Positions 19,612 to 29,316 of a DNA stretch of 64,000 nucleotides are shown in pieces; within the stretch, counting starts at the first letter, position 1, and each line of letters opens with the position of its first letter. The position numbers and the translations under genes are program-made. Source of the DNA: Vibrio sp. HA2012 (GTDB taxonomy: Bacteria > Pseudomonadota > Gammaproteobacteria > Enterobacterales > Vibrionaceae); assembly GCF_002812955.1 (NCBI RefSeq), contig NZ_PFXK01000001.1, positions 372,001-436,000 of the forward strand. The letters run 5' to 3'. The notes beneath the pieces are model-generated. The model was not told the DNA's origin, did no database searches, and saw nothing but the letters and a program-made list of their open reading frames with translations.

Positions 19612-19932
19612 TCAGTCCCGCTTCCAGAGCATATGGCAGAACTTATGTTCAGGATCTCTGCTGACCAGCATTCGGGCAAAAACATCGTCCAGCTCATCGG
19701 TTTCTTTGTTAACAAGCCCGATATGCACTTCTGCGTAGCGTTCTTTATCAATACTAAACCCAACATGCTGTTCCCAGTCATTATCTGTATCGACAACGCC
19801 GGCTGCACCTCTGTCTTCAAATTGGGCTGAAAATAGTAGTACATCGGCCGCTTCGAGATTATCCGGAGCCATCTCCAGAAAAATATCGTAGGCGACTTCG
19901 ATAACATCATCGTATGAAATAAGTTCAGTCAT
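19612..19932 (-). CDS. yciU: DUF440 family acidic protein (YciU / HI1450-like)
   Basis: A 106-residue, strongly acidic protein beginning MTELISYDDVIEVAYDIFLEMAP. The Asp/Glu-rich sequence and length match the HI1450/YciU family, whose structure was proposed to mimic double-stranded DNA and bind HU-like proteins. The segment FEDRGAAGVVDTDNDWEQHVGF is family-typical. It is followed within 40 bases by efpL upstream in the same direction, so the two may be cotranscribed. Confidence 0.85.
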   Translation of the reverse strand: MTELISYDDVIEVAYDIFLEMAPDNLEAADVLLFSAQFEDRGAAGVVDTDNDWEQHVGFSIDKERYAEVHIGLVNKETDELDDVFARMLVSRDPEHKFCHMLWKRD

Positions 19933-19969
19933 TCTGGTTAATACCTTGTTTTTTGGCTTAGGGCGAAGC

Positions 19970-20539
19970 TTAGTCTGCCCGACCCATAAATTTACATTCG
20001 GCCGTATTGATCTTGATTTTTTCTCCGGTAGAAATGTATTCAGGCACCTGCACGGTCAAACCTGTAGAGAAGCGGGCTGGTTTGGTGCGGGCAGAAGCAG
20101 ACGCACCCTTAATCGAAGGATCGGTTTCCTCGATAATCATATCGACAGAAGCCGGCAATTCAATAGCAGCTGCTTCACCATTAATCAACACAATCTGAAC
20201 ACCCTGAGTTTCTTCTGTGATGAACAGCAGTTCGTCCTGAATATCTTCTTTATTGAAGTTGTACTGGGTGTAATCTTCATTATCCATAAAGATATACTCA
20301 TCACCATCAATATAAGAGAACATCACCTGACGTTTATTCATTTCAACGGTATCCAACATCTCATCGCTTTTAAACGATTCTTCAACTTTGGCACCTGTCG
20401 CCAGATCTTTAAAACGGAACTTATAGATTTTTGCACCACCACGGCCACCCGGAGTGGTGATGTCGAAATCTTTAACCAGCAGAACTTTTCCGTTGTAGCT
20501 AACTGCAAAGCCCTTTTTAATATCACTTGCCTTTGGCAT
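19970..20539 (-). CDS. efpL: Elongation factor P-like protein EfpL (YeiP)
   Basis: A 189-residue paralogue of elongation factor P that helps ribosomes pass difficult proline-containing stretches. The N-terminal KOW-like domain begins [18 protein letters not shown], and the loop at the position of EF-P Lys34 reads [10 protein letters not shown] with arginine, as in EfpL. OB domains follow. The open frame to 20650 is rejected because ATG 20539 has AAGGA at a good distance and is the family start. Confidence 0.93.
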   Translation of the reverse strand: MPKASDIKKGFAVSYNGKVLLVKDFDITTPGGRGGAKIYKFRFKDLATGAKVEESFKSDEMLDTVEMNKRQVMFSYIDGDEYIFMDNEDYTQYNFNKEDIQDELLFITEETQGVQIVLINGEAAAIELPASVDMIIEETDPSIKGASASARTKPARFSTGLTVQVPEYISTGEKIKINTAECKFMGRAD

Positions 20540-20686
20540 GATTGTGTCCTTCAGACTGTAATTAACACTTAAGAGTATTGAAAAATGGTAAATTGGGGCA
20601 AAAGCAGAAAAATACAACCTCTTGATTGAATTTCTCTGCGAAGCGATCATAATCCCATTTATTGTGACAGTGTTAGGATTTTCTTT

Positions 20687-21466
20687 TTGAACACACCAGC
20701 TTCATTACCGGTTATCAATCCTTCTGAACCTTTTCAGGATACATATAGTGACGTCATCTCTGAGTTAACCCGCTATCTGCAAGGGGGGCTGGAGTCTAAC
20801 CTCCATAGTGTGTATTTGTTTGGTAGTGTTGCCCGGAAAACGGCCGTCCCGGGACGTTCAAATCTGGATGTGGTTGTTATTACTCACCGGAGCCTGAGCA
20901 GTAAGGCATCCAGCGTTATGAGCACGATAAAGTGGCGGTTCAAACGAGCCTATCCTTTTATAACCGACGTTGATTTTCAGTTTGCCCTCGTCCGAGATGT
21001 GTTGGATATCGGTAATATATTCACCTGGGGATTTATGCTGAAACATTGCTGTGTCTGTTTGCATGGTGATGATCTTTCTACCCGTTTTGGTGAATTTGAG
21101 CCCAGTTGGGAAATAGCCAAATACTGGAATATGGATGTAGATGAATGGTTGGCACTGTATCGTAAGAAAATTGCATCTGCCAAAAGTGAAACAGAACAGA
21201 TTAAAGCACAACAGGTAATTGCAAAAAAACTGCTGAGAGCCAGTTATTCTTTAATCATGCATAAAGATAAGCAGTGGATTGAAGCCCCTTTAGCGTGTGG
21301 CCGGCAATTCCTGCATTACCATCCTGAAAAGGAAACCGAAATAAACCGGCTTGGGATTCTGTTGTCAGGCAGACCGGTAGCAAAACGGTCTGTAATTGGT
21401 CTGCTGGACAATTATGGTCAGTGGCTGGTTAGAGCCTACAAGAAGACTGAATTTAAAATTGGCTGA
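20687..21466 (+). CDS. Nucleotidyltransferase-domain protein
   Basis: A 259-residue protein with a minimal nucleotidyltransferase domain: [22 protein letters not shown] near residues 45-66, with the GSxAR loop and the first catalytic acid position filled by Asn-Leu-Asp, and a second acid in DVDFQFAL. The rest is helical and resembles the C-terminal part of antibiotic adenylyltransferase-like enzymes, but no substrate can be named. The start is TTG at 20687, with AGGAT about 8 bases upstream. It converges with polB with only 28 bases between stops. Confidence 0.7.
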   Translation: MNTPASLPVINPSEPFQDTYSDVISELTRYLQGGLESNLHSVYLFGSVARKTAVPGRSNLDVVVITHRSLSSKASSVMSTIKWRFKRAYPFITDVDFQFALVRDVLDIGNIFTWGFMLKHCCVCLHGDDLSTRFGEFEPSWEIAKYWNMDVDEWLALYRKKIASAKSETEQIKAQQVIAKKLLRASYSLIMHKDKQWIEAPLACGRQFLHYHPEKETEINRLGILLSGRPVAKRSVIGLLDNYGQWLVRAYKKTEFKIG

Positions 21467-21494
21467 TATCTGTGCCAGAGGGGCTGACAATCAT

Positions 21495-23858
21495 TTAAAA
21501 CAGCCCAAGTTGCGGAGCTGTTATTGCATCAAAATCCAGTCCGATAAACGGCAGAATAGCATCCGCTACGGGTTTCAGTTGTTTATCAATATAGTGCTGA
21601 TAGTCAATAGGGCTTTGCCGGTATTCTTTTGGTTCAGGGCCGTTTAGTGTAAACAGATATTCAATCGTCCCCCGGTTCTGGTATTGGAGTGGGCGTCCTG
21701 TTCTGGCATTAATGTCATCGGCCAGGCGCGCAGCCCGTACCTGAGGTGGAATATTCTTCTGATAATCAGTTAACTTCCGGCGTAGCCGCTTCTGATAGGT
21801 TAAAGCATCATCGTAGTAACCACTTGTTGTTGCTGCAATATAGTCACGGATGTAGGTTGTGGGATCTTTACCGTGGAAAATTAGTGTATACAGTTCTTTC
21901 TGAAAGCGTTGGGACAGTGGTGTCCAATCGGTTCTTACACTCTCCAGACCTTTAAATATCAATTGTTCATTTTCGGCTTCACCAATCAGTCCGGCATAAC
22001 GTTTTTTAGACCCCGTCTCGGCCCCACGAATTGTCGGCATCAAAAATTTCCGGTAGTGAGTCTCATATTCCAGCTCCAGACAAGAATCCAAACCAAATTC
22101 ATCTTTCAGGTAAGTCTTCCACCACTGGTTAATATGAACCATCAACTGTTTGCCTATTGCATCGGCCTGTTTTTGTGTCATTTGAGTCTTGAGAGAGACA
22201 AAGGTTGAATCAGTATCACCATAGATAACCTGATATCCCTGTTCTTCTATAAGCATTCTTGTCTGCTTCATTATTTCATGTCCACGCATCGTAATCGAAG
22301 AAGCTAGGCGGACATCAAAAAAACGACATCCAGAAGAACCAAGAACACCATAAAAGGAATTCATAATGATTTTTATGGCCTGAGAAAAAGCTTTTTCGTT
22401 ATTCTGTTTGGCAATATCTCTGGCGGCCCAGAGCTCTTCAATCATATGTGGCAGAAAATGTTTTTGGCGGTGAAATTGTCCACCGCGAAAACCGGGTACT
22501 GCCTGATCCGGTGCTTTCCCTGATTCTAGCTTTAAGCCTTCTATTAAACCCATAGGGTCGATAAGGAAGGAGCGAATAATTGAGGGATAAAGGCTTTTGA
22601 AATCAAGAACCAGAACCGAATCATACAGACCAGGTATAGAGTCCATCACATACCCACCAGGGCTGGCCTGCCAGTTTTCCGGAACCATATTCGGGGCAAC
22701 ATAACCGGCTCGGTGAAGCTGGGGAAGGTAGAGGTTGGTAAATGCAGCGACAGATCCTCCGAGCCGGTCAAGTTCCAGCCCCGTCAGCCTGGAACGTTCA
22801 ATAAGAAATTCAATCAAATGAGTGTGTTCAAAAATTTTATTAACCAGAATACAGTCCTGAAGATTGTAGCGGGCCAGAGCCGGCTTATTGTTTCTGAACA
22901 TCTGATTGATTTCATCCATACGGTCATAGGCATTATGGATAGATTTACCTTCTCCCAGCAGCTCCTGTGAGACGGATTCCAGAGACCAGGAACGAAAGTG
23001 GTATGTGGCGGTTTTAAGTGAATCAATACCATCAAGAACAACCCTGCCGGGGACCGTAATGAATCCCTGCTGATTCTGCTGTCCCTGACGAAAATAGGCG
23101 GCCTGCCTGTCCCGGCCAATGGTCAGACGAAGTTTATGCCATTCAGCTCGCCTGCATAGCAGACGAAAATCAAAATCGATAACGTTCCAGCCGAGTATCA
23201 GATCCGGATCAAAGCATTGAAACCAGTCGATCAGAGCAAGTAATAATGCTTTCTCATCTTTTACCCACTGAATCCTTGTGTCTGTTTCCTGCTCTTCACC
23301 GATCATAATAACCCTGCTATCGGCCTGACTGGCAAGACCGACAGAATAAAGAATACCTTTTTCCGAGCATTCTATATCCAGAGAAACACGGGTGAGATCC
23401 GGATGGTAATCGGCTTTTTTACATTTGACGTCTGTGTAGCGGCTGTGATTCCTGAATACTGTTTGGTTTCCGGCAAATGCAATACTACCCCGGATGAAAC
23501 GTTCCATTAAATATCGTTCCGGCAGGCGGATGTCAGCCTCAAATACGCTGATGTGCTCCTGTCGCAGTAAGCTGATAAGTTGCTGACTCTGTTTGACACT
23601 ACAGGCATAGCATGCTGACACAGGCTGTGCAGAAAAATCCTGCATGGTCAGTGGCTTGAACCGGATATCCAGATGGTGTTGTTCAGCAATTTGGATAATA
23701 GGTGATTCGTCACGCTGTAACGTAAAAAATACCGATGGCTGCTCAGGGATAATCAACTGAGTCGGCCCCGAAGCAGTACTTACCCATAGTTCAATCTGCG
23801 AGTAACCGGCATTTTCTCGTGTCTGTCGGGTTAGGATAAAACCTTTGTCCTGATTCAC
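21495..23858 (-). CDS. polB: DNA polymerase II
   Basis: A 787-residue family B DNA polymerase used in replication restart and translesion synthesis after damage, usually under LexA control. The proofreading domain shows SLDIECSEKG (Exo I) and GWNVIDFDFRLL (Exo II); the polymerase domain shows DFKSLYPSIIRSF (motif A), IIMNSFYGVLG (motif B) and YGDTDSTF (motif C). All catalytic acids appear intact and length is normal. I did not find an obvious LexA box by eye in the sequence upstream. Confidence 0.97.
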   Translation of the reverse strand: MNQDKGFILTRQTRENAGYSQIELWVSTASGPTQLIIPEQPSVFFTLQRDESPIIQIAEQHHLDIRFKPLTMQDFSAQPVSACYACSVKQSQQLISLLRQEHISVFEADIRLPERYLMERFIRGSIAFAGNQTVFRNHSRYTDVKCKKADYHPDLTRVSLDIECSEKGILYSVGLASQADSRVIMIGEEQETDTRIQWVKDEKALLLALIDWFQCFDPDLILGWNVIDFDFRLLCRRAEWHKLRLTIGRDRQAAYFRQGQQNQQGFITVPGRVVLDGIDSLKTATYHFRSWSLESVSQELLGEGKSIHNAYDRMDEINQMFRNNKPALARYNLQDCILVNKIFEHTHLIEFLIERSRLTGLELDRLGGSVAAFTNLYLPQLHRAGYVAPNMVPENWQASPGGYVMDSIPGLYDSVLVLDFKSLYPSIIRSFLIDPMGLIEGLKLESGKAPDQAVPGFRGGQFHRQKHFLPHMIEELWAARDIAKQNNEKAFSQAIKIIMNSFYGVLGSSGCRFFDVRLASSITMRGHEIMKQTRMLIEEQGYQVIYGDTDSTFVSLKTQMTQKQADAIGKQLMVHINQWWKTYLKDEFGLDSCLELEYETHYRKFLMPTIRGAETGSKKRYAGLIGEAENEQLIFKGLESVRTDWTPLSQRFQKELYTLIFHGKDPTTYIRDYIAATTSGYYDDALTYQKRLRRKLTDYQKNIPPQVRAARLADDINARTGRPLQYQNRGTIEYLFTLNGPEPKEYRQSPIDYQHYIDKQLKPVADAILPFIGLDFDAITAPQLGLF

Positions 23859-24181
23859 ATATCACCTGTCCGGATTATTTTCGCCACAAATAGTAGCAAT
23901 TAGCCTGAGAAAAGGATAGTGTTGTGAGTTAGTGTTATTTGTTAAAAATAGTTTATAAATTAGTCACTTGCTCAATGCTACGTTTTATCTTCCGGATAAG
24001 AGGGTGAAACCGGACACGCCACCGGGGATAATTGCTTGCTAAAAAGGGCTGTATGACGCATATTATTTCTGACTAATTCGCTGCTGCCTTGACGGGTATC
24101 TGGCTGATTAATTGTTGAAGGTTTATTGCAGTCCACAGCATGAGTGGGTGCAGAGCCAATGTGAGTTGTGGAGATACAAGT
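23859..24181. other. Intergenic region between polB and uvrY
   Basis: These 323 bases lie between divergent genes and must contain both promoters. I see no RNA gene, no convincing -35/-10 pair and no repeat. Small open frames here have no ribosome sites worth reporting. Confidence 0.4.
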
Positions 24182-24826
24182 TTGATTAATGTTTTCCTTG
24201 TAGATGATCACGAGCTGGTTCGCACAGGGATTCGACGTATCATTGAAGACGTCCGTGGGATGAAAGTAGCAGGGGAAGCTGATAGCGGTGAAGAATCTGT
24301 AAAATGGTGCCGTAGCAACCATGCCGATGTAATTCTGATGGATATGAATATGCCCGGTATTGGTGGCCTTGAGGCAACGAAAAAAATACTACGTATTAAT
24401 CCGGACATAAAGATTATTGTATTAACTGTACATACGGAAAATCCGTTTCCGACGAAAGTGATGCAAGCAGGTGCAGCCGGTTATCTGACGAAAGGGGCGG
24501 GGCCGGATGAGATGGTCAATGCGATTCGTTTGGTGCATAGCGGGCAACGGTATATTTCCCCTGAAATCGCACAACAAATGGCATTAAGCCAGTTTTCATC
24601 CTCATCTGACAACCCGTTTAAAGATCTTTCTGAACGGGAATTACAGATAATGATGATGATCACTAAGGGACAAAAAGTTACTGATATTTCCGAACAGCTG
24701 AATTTGAGTCCTAAGACTGTAAACAGCTATCGTTACCGGCTTTTTAGCAAATTGAATATCAGTGGTGACGTAGAGTTAACCCATTTAGCGATCCGTCACG
24801 GAATGCTGGATACCGAGACACTATAA
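24182..24826 (+). CDS. uvrY: Response regulator UvrY/VarA/GacA family
   Basis: A 214-residue NarL-type response regulator. The receiver begins INVFLVDDHELVRTGIRRI (acidic pair at the N-terminus), the phosphoacceptor Asp lies in VILMDMNMPG near residue 54 and the invariant Lys in YLTKG; a LuxR-type helix-turn-helix occupies about residues 145-205 (LSERELQIMMMITKGQ). In Vibrio this protein (VarA), with BarA/VarS, drives the CsrB-type small RNAs. The start is TTG 24182, with GGAG 8 bases upstream and exact fit to the family start; the ATG at 24140 lacks support. uvrC follows 6 bases after the stop, the classic pair. Confidence 0.94.
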   Translation: MINVFLVDDHELVRTGIRRIIEDVRGMKVAGEADSGEESVKWCRSNHADVILMDMNMPGIGGLEATKKILRINPDIKIIVLTVHTENPFPTKVMQAGAAGYLTKGAGPDEMVNAIRLVHSGQRYISPEIAQQMALSQFSSSSDNPFKDLSERELQIMMMITKGQKVTDISEQLNLSPKTVNSYRYRLFSKLNISGDVELTHLAIRHGMLDTETL

Positions 24827-24832
24827 ATTCTG

Positions 24833-26665
24833 ATGGTTCGTACTTTTGACTCGGTTGCTTTCTTAAAGACAGTCACAAATCAGCCGGGCGTATACAGAAT
24901 GTATAACGCCCTGGATGATATCATCTATGTCGGAAAGGCGAAGGATCTTAAGAAGCGCCTTTCCAGCTATTTCCGCAACAATCTGAATAGTGAAAAAACC
25001 AGAGCACTGGTCAGTCATATTAATAAAATTGATGTCACTGTTACTCATACAGAAACTGAGGCATTAATCCTTGAGCACAATTATATTAAGCAGTATCTGC
25101 CTAAGTACAATGTACTGCTGCGGGATGATAAATCTTATCCTTTTATTTTTATCAGCGACCATAAACATCCCCGTCTTTCTATGATGCGCGGAGCGAAGAA
25201 GCGTAAAGGGGAGTATTTCGGCCCTTACCCTGATTCCGGAGCCGTGAGGGAAACCTTGCATCTTATTCAAAAAATATTTCCTGTCCGGCAATGTGAAGAT
25301 ACCGTCTACAGTAACCGAACCCGACCTTGTCTTATGTATCAGATTGGCCGTTGTGCTGCTCCCTGTGTAAGCACTCTGATTTCTGATGATGCTTACCGGG
25401 AACTGGTTAATGACGTGCGCTTGTTTCTGCAGGGAAAAGATAATCTGGTACTTGAATCACTGGTCAGTCGTATGGAAACAGCAAGTCAGACTCTGCATTT
25501 CGAAGAGGCCGCCAGATACCGGGATCAGATTCAGGCTATTCGGCGGGTTCAGGAACAGCAATTTGTTTCCGAAGACAGTATGGATGATATAGATGTTCTG
25601 GGATTCGCTCAGGAAAGTGGTATCGCCTGTATCTATATTCTGATGATCCGGCAGGGCAAGATTCTCGGTAGTCGCAGTCACTTTCCAAAGATCCCGGATA
25701 ATACGGCTCGGGAAGAAGTCTTTTCCAGTTTTTTAAGCCAGTACTATCTGGGATACAGTGAAGCCAGAACCATTCCATCCCGGGTAATTATGAATCAGAA
25801 CTTGCTGGAGGATGTAATCCCGCTTCAGGGAGCACTCAGTGATATTGCAGGCCGAAAGGTAACCTTACATATTTCCCCGACAGGAATTCGAAGACGATAT
25901 CTGAAACTTGCGAATACTAATGCCCTTACGGCTATCACAACCCAAATCAATCATAAAATGACAATTGGTCAGAGAGTCAGTGCATTACAGAAGGCGCTGG
26001 GTATTGATTCAATTCGGAGAATGGAGTGCTTTGATATCAGTCATACAATGGGGGAAAGTACGGTTGCATCTTGTGTTGTATTCAATCATGAAGGCCCGGT
26101 AAAACAGGAGTATCGTCGTTATAATATTGCCGGGATTACCGGAGGTGATGATTATGCGGCCATGGGACAAGTACTGGAACGTCGTTACAGCAAACAACTC
26201 GATATAGATAAAATACCGGATATTATTTTTATTGATGGTGGGAAAGGGCAGCTTAACCGGGCGAATGAAATCATTTGCTCCCACTGGCAGGACTGGCCTA
26301 AAAGACCTTTGTTAATTGGTATTGCTAAAGGAGTGACCCGTAAACCGGGATTAGAAACACTGATCACGGTTGATGGTAATGAGTTTAACCTACCGGCGGA
26401 TGCACCAGCATTACACCTCATTCAACATATTCGAGATGAAAGTCATGATCATGCCATTGCCGGGCACCGGGCCAGACGAGCAAAAACCAGACGCACCAGC
26501 CCACTGGAAGGCATTGAGGGAGTAGGACCCAAACGCCGTCAGACATTGCTAAAATACATGGGAGGACTGCAGGAACTTAAACGGGCAACTGTCGATGAAA
26601 TCAGCAAAGTTCCCGGTATCAGCCAGGCTTTAGCAGAAAAAATACATCAGGCATTGAAACAGTAG
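24833..26665 (+). CDS. uvrC: UvrABC system protein C
   Basis: A 610-residue excinuclease subunit that makes both incisions in nucleotide excision repair. The GIY-YIG nuclease domain is at residues 10-95 ([26 protein letters not shown]), a cysteine cluster typical of UvrC follows near 160-180 ([13 protein letters not shown]), then the UVR motif ([12 protein letters not shown]), the RNase H-like domain with [12 protein letters not shown], and a tandem helix-hairpin-helix at the C-terminus ([28 protein letters not shown]). All parts seem complete. Confidence 0.97.
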   Translation: MVRTFDSVAFLKTVTNQPGVYRMYNALDDIIYVGKAKDLKKRLSSYFRNNLNSEKTRALVSHINKIDVTVTHTETEALILEHNYIKQYLPKYNVLLRDDKSYPFIFISDHKHPRLSMMRGAKKRKGEYFGPYPDSGAVRETLHLIQKIFPVRQCEDTVYSNRTRPCLMYQIGRCAAPCVSTLISDDAYRELVNDVRLFLQGKDNLVLESLVSRMETASQTLHFEEAARYRDQIQAIRRVQEQQFVSEDSMDDIDVLGFAQESGIACIYILMIRQGKILGSRSHFPKIPDNTAREEVFSSFLSQYYLGYSEARTIPSRVIMNQNLLEDVIPLQGALSDIAGRKVTLHISPTGIRRRYLKLANTNALTAITTQINHKMTIGQRVSALQKALGIDSIRRMECFDISHTMGESTVASCVVFNHEGPVKQEYRRYNIAGITGGDDYAAMGQVLERRYSKQLDIDKIPDIIFIDGGKGQLNRANEIICSHWQDWPKRPLLIGIAKGVTRKPGLETLITVDGNEFNLPADAPALHLIQHIRDESHDHAIAGHRARRAKTRRTSPLEGIEGVGPKRRQTLLKYMGGLQELKRATVDEISKVPGISQALAEKIHQALKQ

Positions 26666-26714
26666 TAAAATTCGCGCACCATGGATAGCGCGATACATAA
26701 GAGCCAATAAAAAT

Positions 26715-27272
26715 ATGCGTTTAACAATCCCTAACATTTTGACACTACTTCGCCTGATACTTATTCCGGTCCTTGTAGTTATCTTTTACCTGCCTTATCA
26801 CTGGGCACCATTTGCTGCTGCTATGGTGTTCTGGCTGGCGGGCGTAACCGACTATTTCGATGGTATGCTGGCAAGAAAATTAGGTCAGACATCACGGTTC
26901 GGTGCTTTTTTAGATCCGGTTGCCGACAAGGTGATTGTGGCGACAGCGCTGATACTGATCACGGAACATTACGCCACAATATGGATTACTATTCCGGCTT
27001 TAACCATGATTGCCCGTGAAATTATCATTTCCGCCTTACGTGAATGGATGGCTGAAATAGGTAAACGTTCAAGTGTTGCTGTCTCCTGGGTTGGAAAGGT
27101 AAAAACACTCGCGCAGATGTTCGCCCTCTGGGTGCTTATCTGGCGTTATGACGACTGGATGGTCTGGCTTGGATATGCCGCCCTGTATGTGGCGACCGTA
27201 TTAACGTACTGGTCAATGATTCAGTATCTGAAAGCCGCAAAAGGCGATCTGCTGGCTGAAGAACATCAGTAA
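26715..27272 (+). CDS. pgsA: CDP-diacylglycerol-glycerol-3-phosphate 3-phosphatidyltransferase
   Basis: A 185-residue integral membrane enzyme that makes phosphatidylglycerophosphate, the committed step to phosphatidylglycerol and cardiolipin. The CDP-alcohol phosphotransferase motif is complete: [13 protein letters not shown] then [11 protein letters not shown], near residues 47-72, giving the D-xx-DG-xx-AR-x8-G-xxx-D-xxx-D pattern. Several hydrophobic helices surround it. It follows uvrC by 49 bases, and tRNA genes lie downstream as in E. coli. Confidence 0.96.
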   Translation: MRLTIPNILTLLRLILIPVLVVIFYLPYHWAPFAAAMVFWLAGVTDYFDGMLARKLGQTSRFGAFLDPVADKVIVATALILITEHYATIWITIPALTMIAREIIISALREWMAEIGKRSSVAVSWVGKVKTLAQMFALWVLIWRYDDWMVWLGYAALYVATVLTYWSMIQYLKAAKGDLLAEEHQ

Positions 27273-27402
27273 TTGTACGGGGAAAGTTTTATTATTCTCT
27301 GAGCCGCAAGGGAGAGTTTATCTTTGGTGGCTCAGTTAAACCGGTTATTCTGTCTGTTTTGTTTGTAAAGTAGCCAAACAATGCATAAAACACAAATTTG
27401 TG

Positions 27403-27430
27403 TTGACTCATATCGGTGAATCCGTAAAAT
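27403..27430 (+). promoter_or_regulatory. Promoter of the tRNA-Cys/tRNA-Gly unit
   Basis: A -35 TTGACT (27403-27408), a 16-base spacer and a -10 TAAAAT (27425-27430), followed by a GC-rich discriminator GCCTCCCG. Such discriminators are typical of stringently controlled stable-RNA promoters. The tRNA-Cys starts about 50 bases further on. Confidence 0.8.
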
Positions 27431-27479
27431 GCCTCCCGTACTCAAGAGGAACCCAAACGGTTCTTTTCTGAGTTTCAGA

Positions 27480-27553
27480 GGCGCGTTGGCAGAGTGGCTA
27501 TGCAGCGGATTGCAAATCCGTGGACCTCGGTTCGACTCCGGGACGCGCCTCCA
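27480..27553 (+). tRNA. tRNA-Cys (GCA)
   Basis: A 74-base cloverleaf including encoded CCA. The acceptor stem GGCGCGT pairs with ACGCGCC, the anticodon GCA is at 27512-27514 and the T loop is TTCGACT. The E. coli order pgsA then glyW-cysT-leuZ is a close parallel. Confidence 0.97.
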
Positions 27554-27557
27554 TATT

Positions 27558-27640
27558 AATGCGACACTAGCTCAGTTGGTAGAGCGCAACCTTGCCAAGG
27601 TTGAGGTCACGAGTTCGAACCTCGTGTGTCGCTCCAGATT
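27558..27640 (+). repeat. Left copy of an 83-bp direct repeat (tRNA-Gly plus edges)
   Basis: The tRNA-Gly gene with 3 bases before and 4 bases after it recurs identically at 31854-31936, 4296 bases away, in the same direction. Identity stops abruptly on both sides. Confidence 0.9.
27561..27636 (+). tRNA. tRNA-Gly (GCC), copy 1
   Basis: A 76-base cloverleaf with encoded CCA; anticodon GCC at 27594-27596, acceptor GCGACAC paired with GTGTCGC. It lies 7 bases after tRNA-Cys and before a terminator. It is identical to copy 2 at 31857. Confidence 0.98.
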
Positions 27641-27644
27641 AAGA

Positions 27645-27677
27645 AGCCCTGATATCATGTCAGGGCTTTGTTTTTTC
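27645..27677 (+). terminator. Terminator after tRNA-Cys/tRNA-Gly
   Basis: An 8-bp stem AGCCCTGA/TCAGGGCT (27645-27652 with 27660-27667) with a 7-base loop, followed by TTGTTTTTT. Confidence 0.88.
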
Positions 27678-27754
27678 TATTTCCTTGTCACAAAAGAAAA
27701 GACGCCGAGCAGGCGCCTTATTTCAATTCATCATGAATGTGCAGAAAGAAGTAG

Positions 27755-28054
27755 TCAGGCTTCTTTTGTATGTAACAAACTGTTATCACTGCCAAAATCG
27801 TTACCGATATATTCGTCAGCGACAGGATCATTTTCCCATACAGACTCATTTATCAGGTAGCGGAACTGGAAGCTATCATCCTTAGGAAGGCGCATTTTGT
27901 GACTGAACACCTTGGATTTTTTGTTCAGTTTCATTGGTTCGGCCTGCCATTCATTGAAGTCTCCTGCAAGCGAAACACTATTTTCATCGCTCTGCGGCCA
28001 CTCAAACGTGACTTCAACTTCATCTTTAGTTTTAAAAAAACGCTTTTTTATCAT
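27755..28054 (-). CDS. Isoamylase early-set / AMPK-beta-like carbohydrate-binding protein
   Basis: A 99-residue single-domain protein. The sequence VTFEWPQSDENSVSLAGDFNEWQ followed by M-x-L and a FQFRYLINE strand is the E-set domain seen in the AMPK beta glycogen-binding module and in branching enzymes. It begins MIKKRFFKTKDEV with GGGAA upstream. No catalytic domain is attached, so a glycogen-binding or regulatory role is a guess. Similar small proteins are common in Vibrio. It lies inside the tRNA-Gly-bounded segment. Confidence 0.75.
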   Translation of the reverse strand: MIKKRFFKTKDEVEVTFEWPQSDENSVSLAGDFNEWQAEPMKLNKKSKVFSHKMRLPKDDSFQFRYLINESVWENDPVADEYIGNDFGSDNSLLHTKEA

Positions 28055-28276
28055 CTTAATTCCCTATAAACAAATAGCCAAGACGGTTAATTTGTAGAAC
28101 AAATGTAACATCTTATCAAGTGTTTTTGTCTGTATATGTAAAGCTTGTTGATGATTTTTTATGAAACGGATTGCTTCGTGGCTTTTTTGTTAACGGGTAA
28201 TGTCTGATTTGCATCTCTCATACCACTTTCATCCCGGGTATCCAGGATGGGGCTGCTAAAGGTTCATAAGATGTTT

Positions 28277-28597
28277 TTAAGCAGCAAGAGGGAAGCAATA
28301 TCCCCTCACTGTTGCAATAATCTGACTTAATCCGAAAAGAGCCGCATACTCTGCTGTTGTGCAAGGATGATGGTCGGTTTTTTTGCACAGAATATGGCGT
28401 AAAGACGCAACAGAGAGTTCGATTCGGTCATTTTCGTTGTAATGAAAGCTGACAAGATAACCAATCAGTTCTTTTTCAAAAGTACTTTGATCCAGTGGGT
28501 CGAATCCATCCGCTTTAATCTCTATGTCTGTTGTTGTCAGTGTTTGTGGCTCTCCTTTAAACATGTAGTTTACTACAATATCTATCGGGGTTGTCAT
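28277..28597 (-). CDS. Hypothetical protein, 106 residues
   Basis: I do not recognise this protein. It begins MTTPIDIVVNYMFKGEPQ, is soluble, and contains a patch of Cys/His (LCKKTDHHPCTT) that could bind metal, although the spacing fits no standard zinc finger. A strong AGGAGG lies just upstream of the ATG, so the gene is very likely real. It sits alone on the minus strand between the isoamylase-like gene and the AMMECR1 gene, in the segment bounded by the tRNA-Gly repeats. Confidence 0.65.
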   Translation of the reverse strand: MTTPIDIVVNYMFKGEPQTLTTTDIEIKADGFDPLDQSTFEKELIGYLVSFHYNENDRIELSVASLRHILCKKTDHHPCTTAEYAALFGLSQIIATVRGYCFPLAA

Positions 28598-28722
28598 TGC
28601 TAGCCTCCTGCCTGTTTCTGACGATAAATAATATCAAGCTTGTTGTTCAGGTTGTGTGTTTGTTAATTATTTATGAAAAGATCGTATCTAAGGAAGGTTC
28701 TGTCAAGTAAAGGGAATCATAT

Positions 28723-29316
28723 TTATACTCGTATATAAAATGCTTCTTTCTGACTCGTAACCTCAAATGTCTGAATACGAATCGATGCAGACCAATAAGA
28801 CGACTTCCAGCCTGCTTTTCTCTTCAGGTGACGAATAAAGTCTCTGGGGTTATAAACTTGTTCCCAGACCTGAGGGAGGAACAGAGCATGATGGGACTGA
28901 TCTGACAAAATAAGCCCGACACGATTTTTCATCAGATAGCTTGCGAGTTCTTGTTCTGATAATACCTTTAATTCATGTGGCTGATTCAGTACAGAGACTT
29001 CCAGTGTGAGTTTGTCTAATTGTTCACTCTTCAAAGGCGGGAAACGGGGATCCTGAAAACTTGCTGCACGGGCTTTGTTATAGACTTCATCCAGTAAAGG
29101 CAATCTCGGTTCGACGGACCCCAGACATCCCTGAAGTTCTCCGTTGACTTCAAGCGTAACAAAACAGGCCGCTGGCTGCTGTAAATGAAAACTGTACAAG
29201 CTGGGATCCAGATCCGTATAGTGGTTTGCCAGATAATCAGTTACTGCTTTTCTGGCAACACTGAGCAGTTCCGACAACTCTTCAGTGCTATAAGGTTGAA
29301 ACAATGTAGCTGACAT
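28723..29316 (-). CDS. amrA: AMMECR1 family protein (AmmeMemoRadiSam system protein A)
   Basis: A 197-residue AMMECR1-domain protein. The family hallmark LQGCLGSVEPR (the LRGCIG motif) is present near residue 70, followed by the AAxxDPRFPPL-type segment AASFQDPRFPPL and a C-terminal LPQVWEQV segment. The long frame starts at 29409, but ATG 29316 gives the typical N-terminus and overlaps the end of the MEMO1-like gene by 29 bases, implying translational coupling. The biochemical role is unknown; AMMECR1, MEMO1 and a radical SAM enzyme occur together in many microbes. Confidence 0.9.
   Translation of the reverse strand: MSATLFQPYSTEELSELLSVARKAVTDYLANHYTDLDPSLYSFHLQQPAACFVTLEVNGELQGCLGSVEPRLPLLDEVYNKARAASFQDPRFPPLKSEQLDKLTLEVSVLNQPHELKVLSEQELASYLMKNRVGLILSDQSHHALFLPQVWEQVYNPRDFIRHLKRKAGWKSSYWSASIRIQTFEVTSQKEAFYIRV

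Noticed and set aside
23859..24181. CsrB-type small RNA near varA
   Set aside because: The region lacks the repeated GGA-containing hairpins expected of CsrB-like RNAs.
27429..27860. 143-residue plus-strand frame over the tRNA-Cys/tRNA-Gly pair
   Set aside because: It runs through both tRNA genes and the terminator; translation products of tRNA sequence are artefacts.
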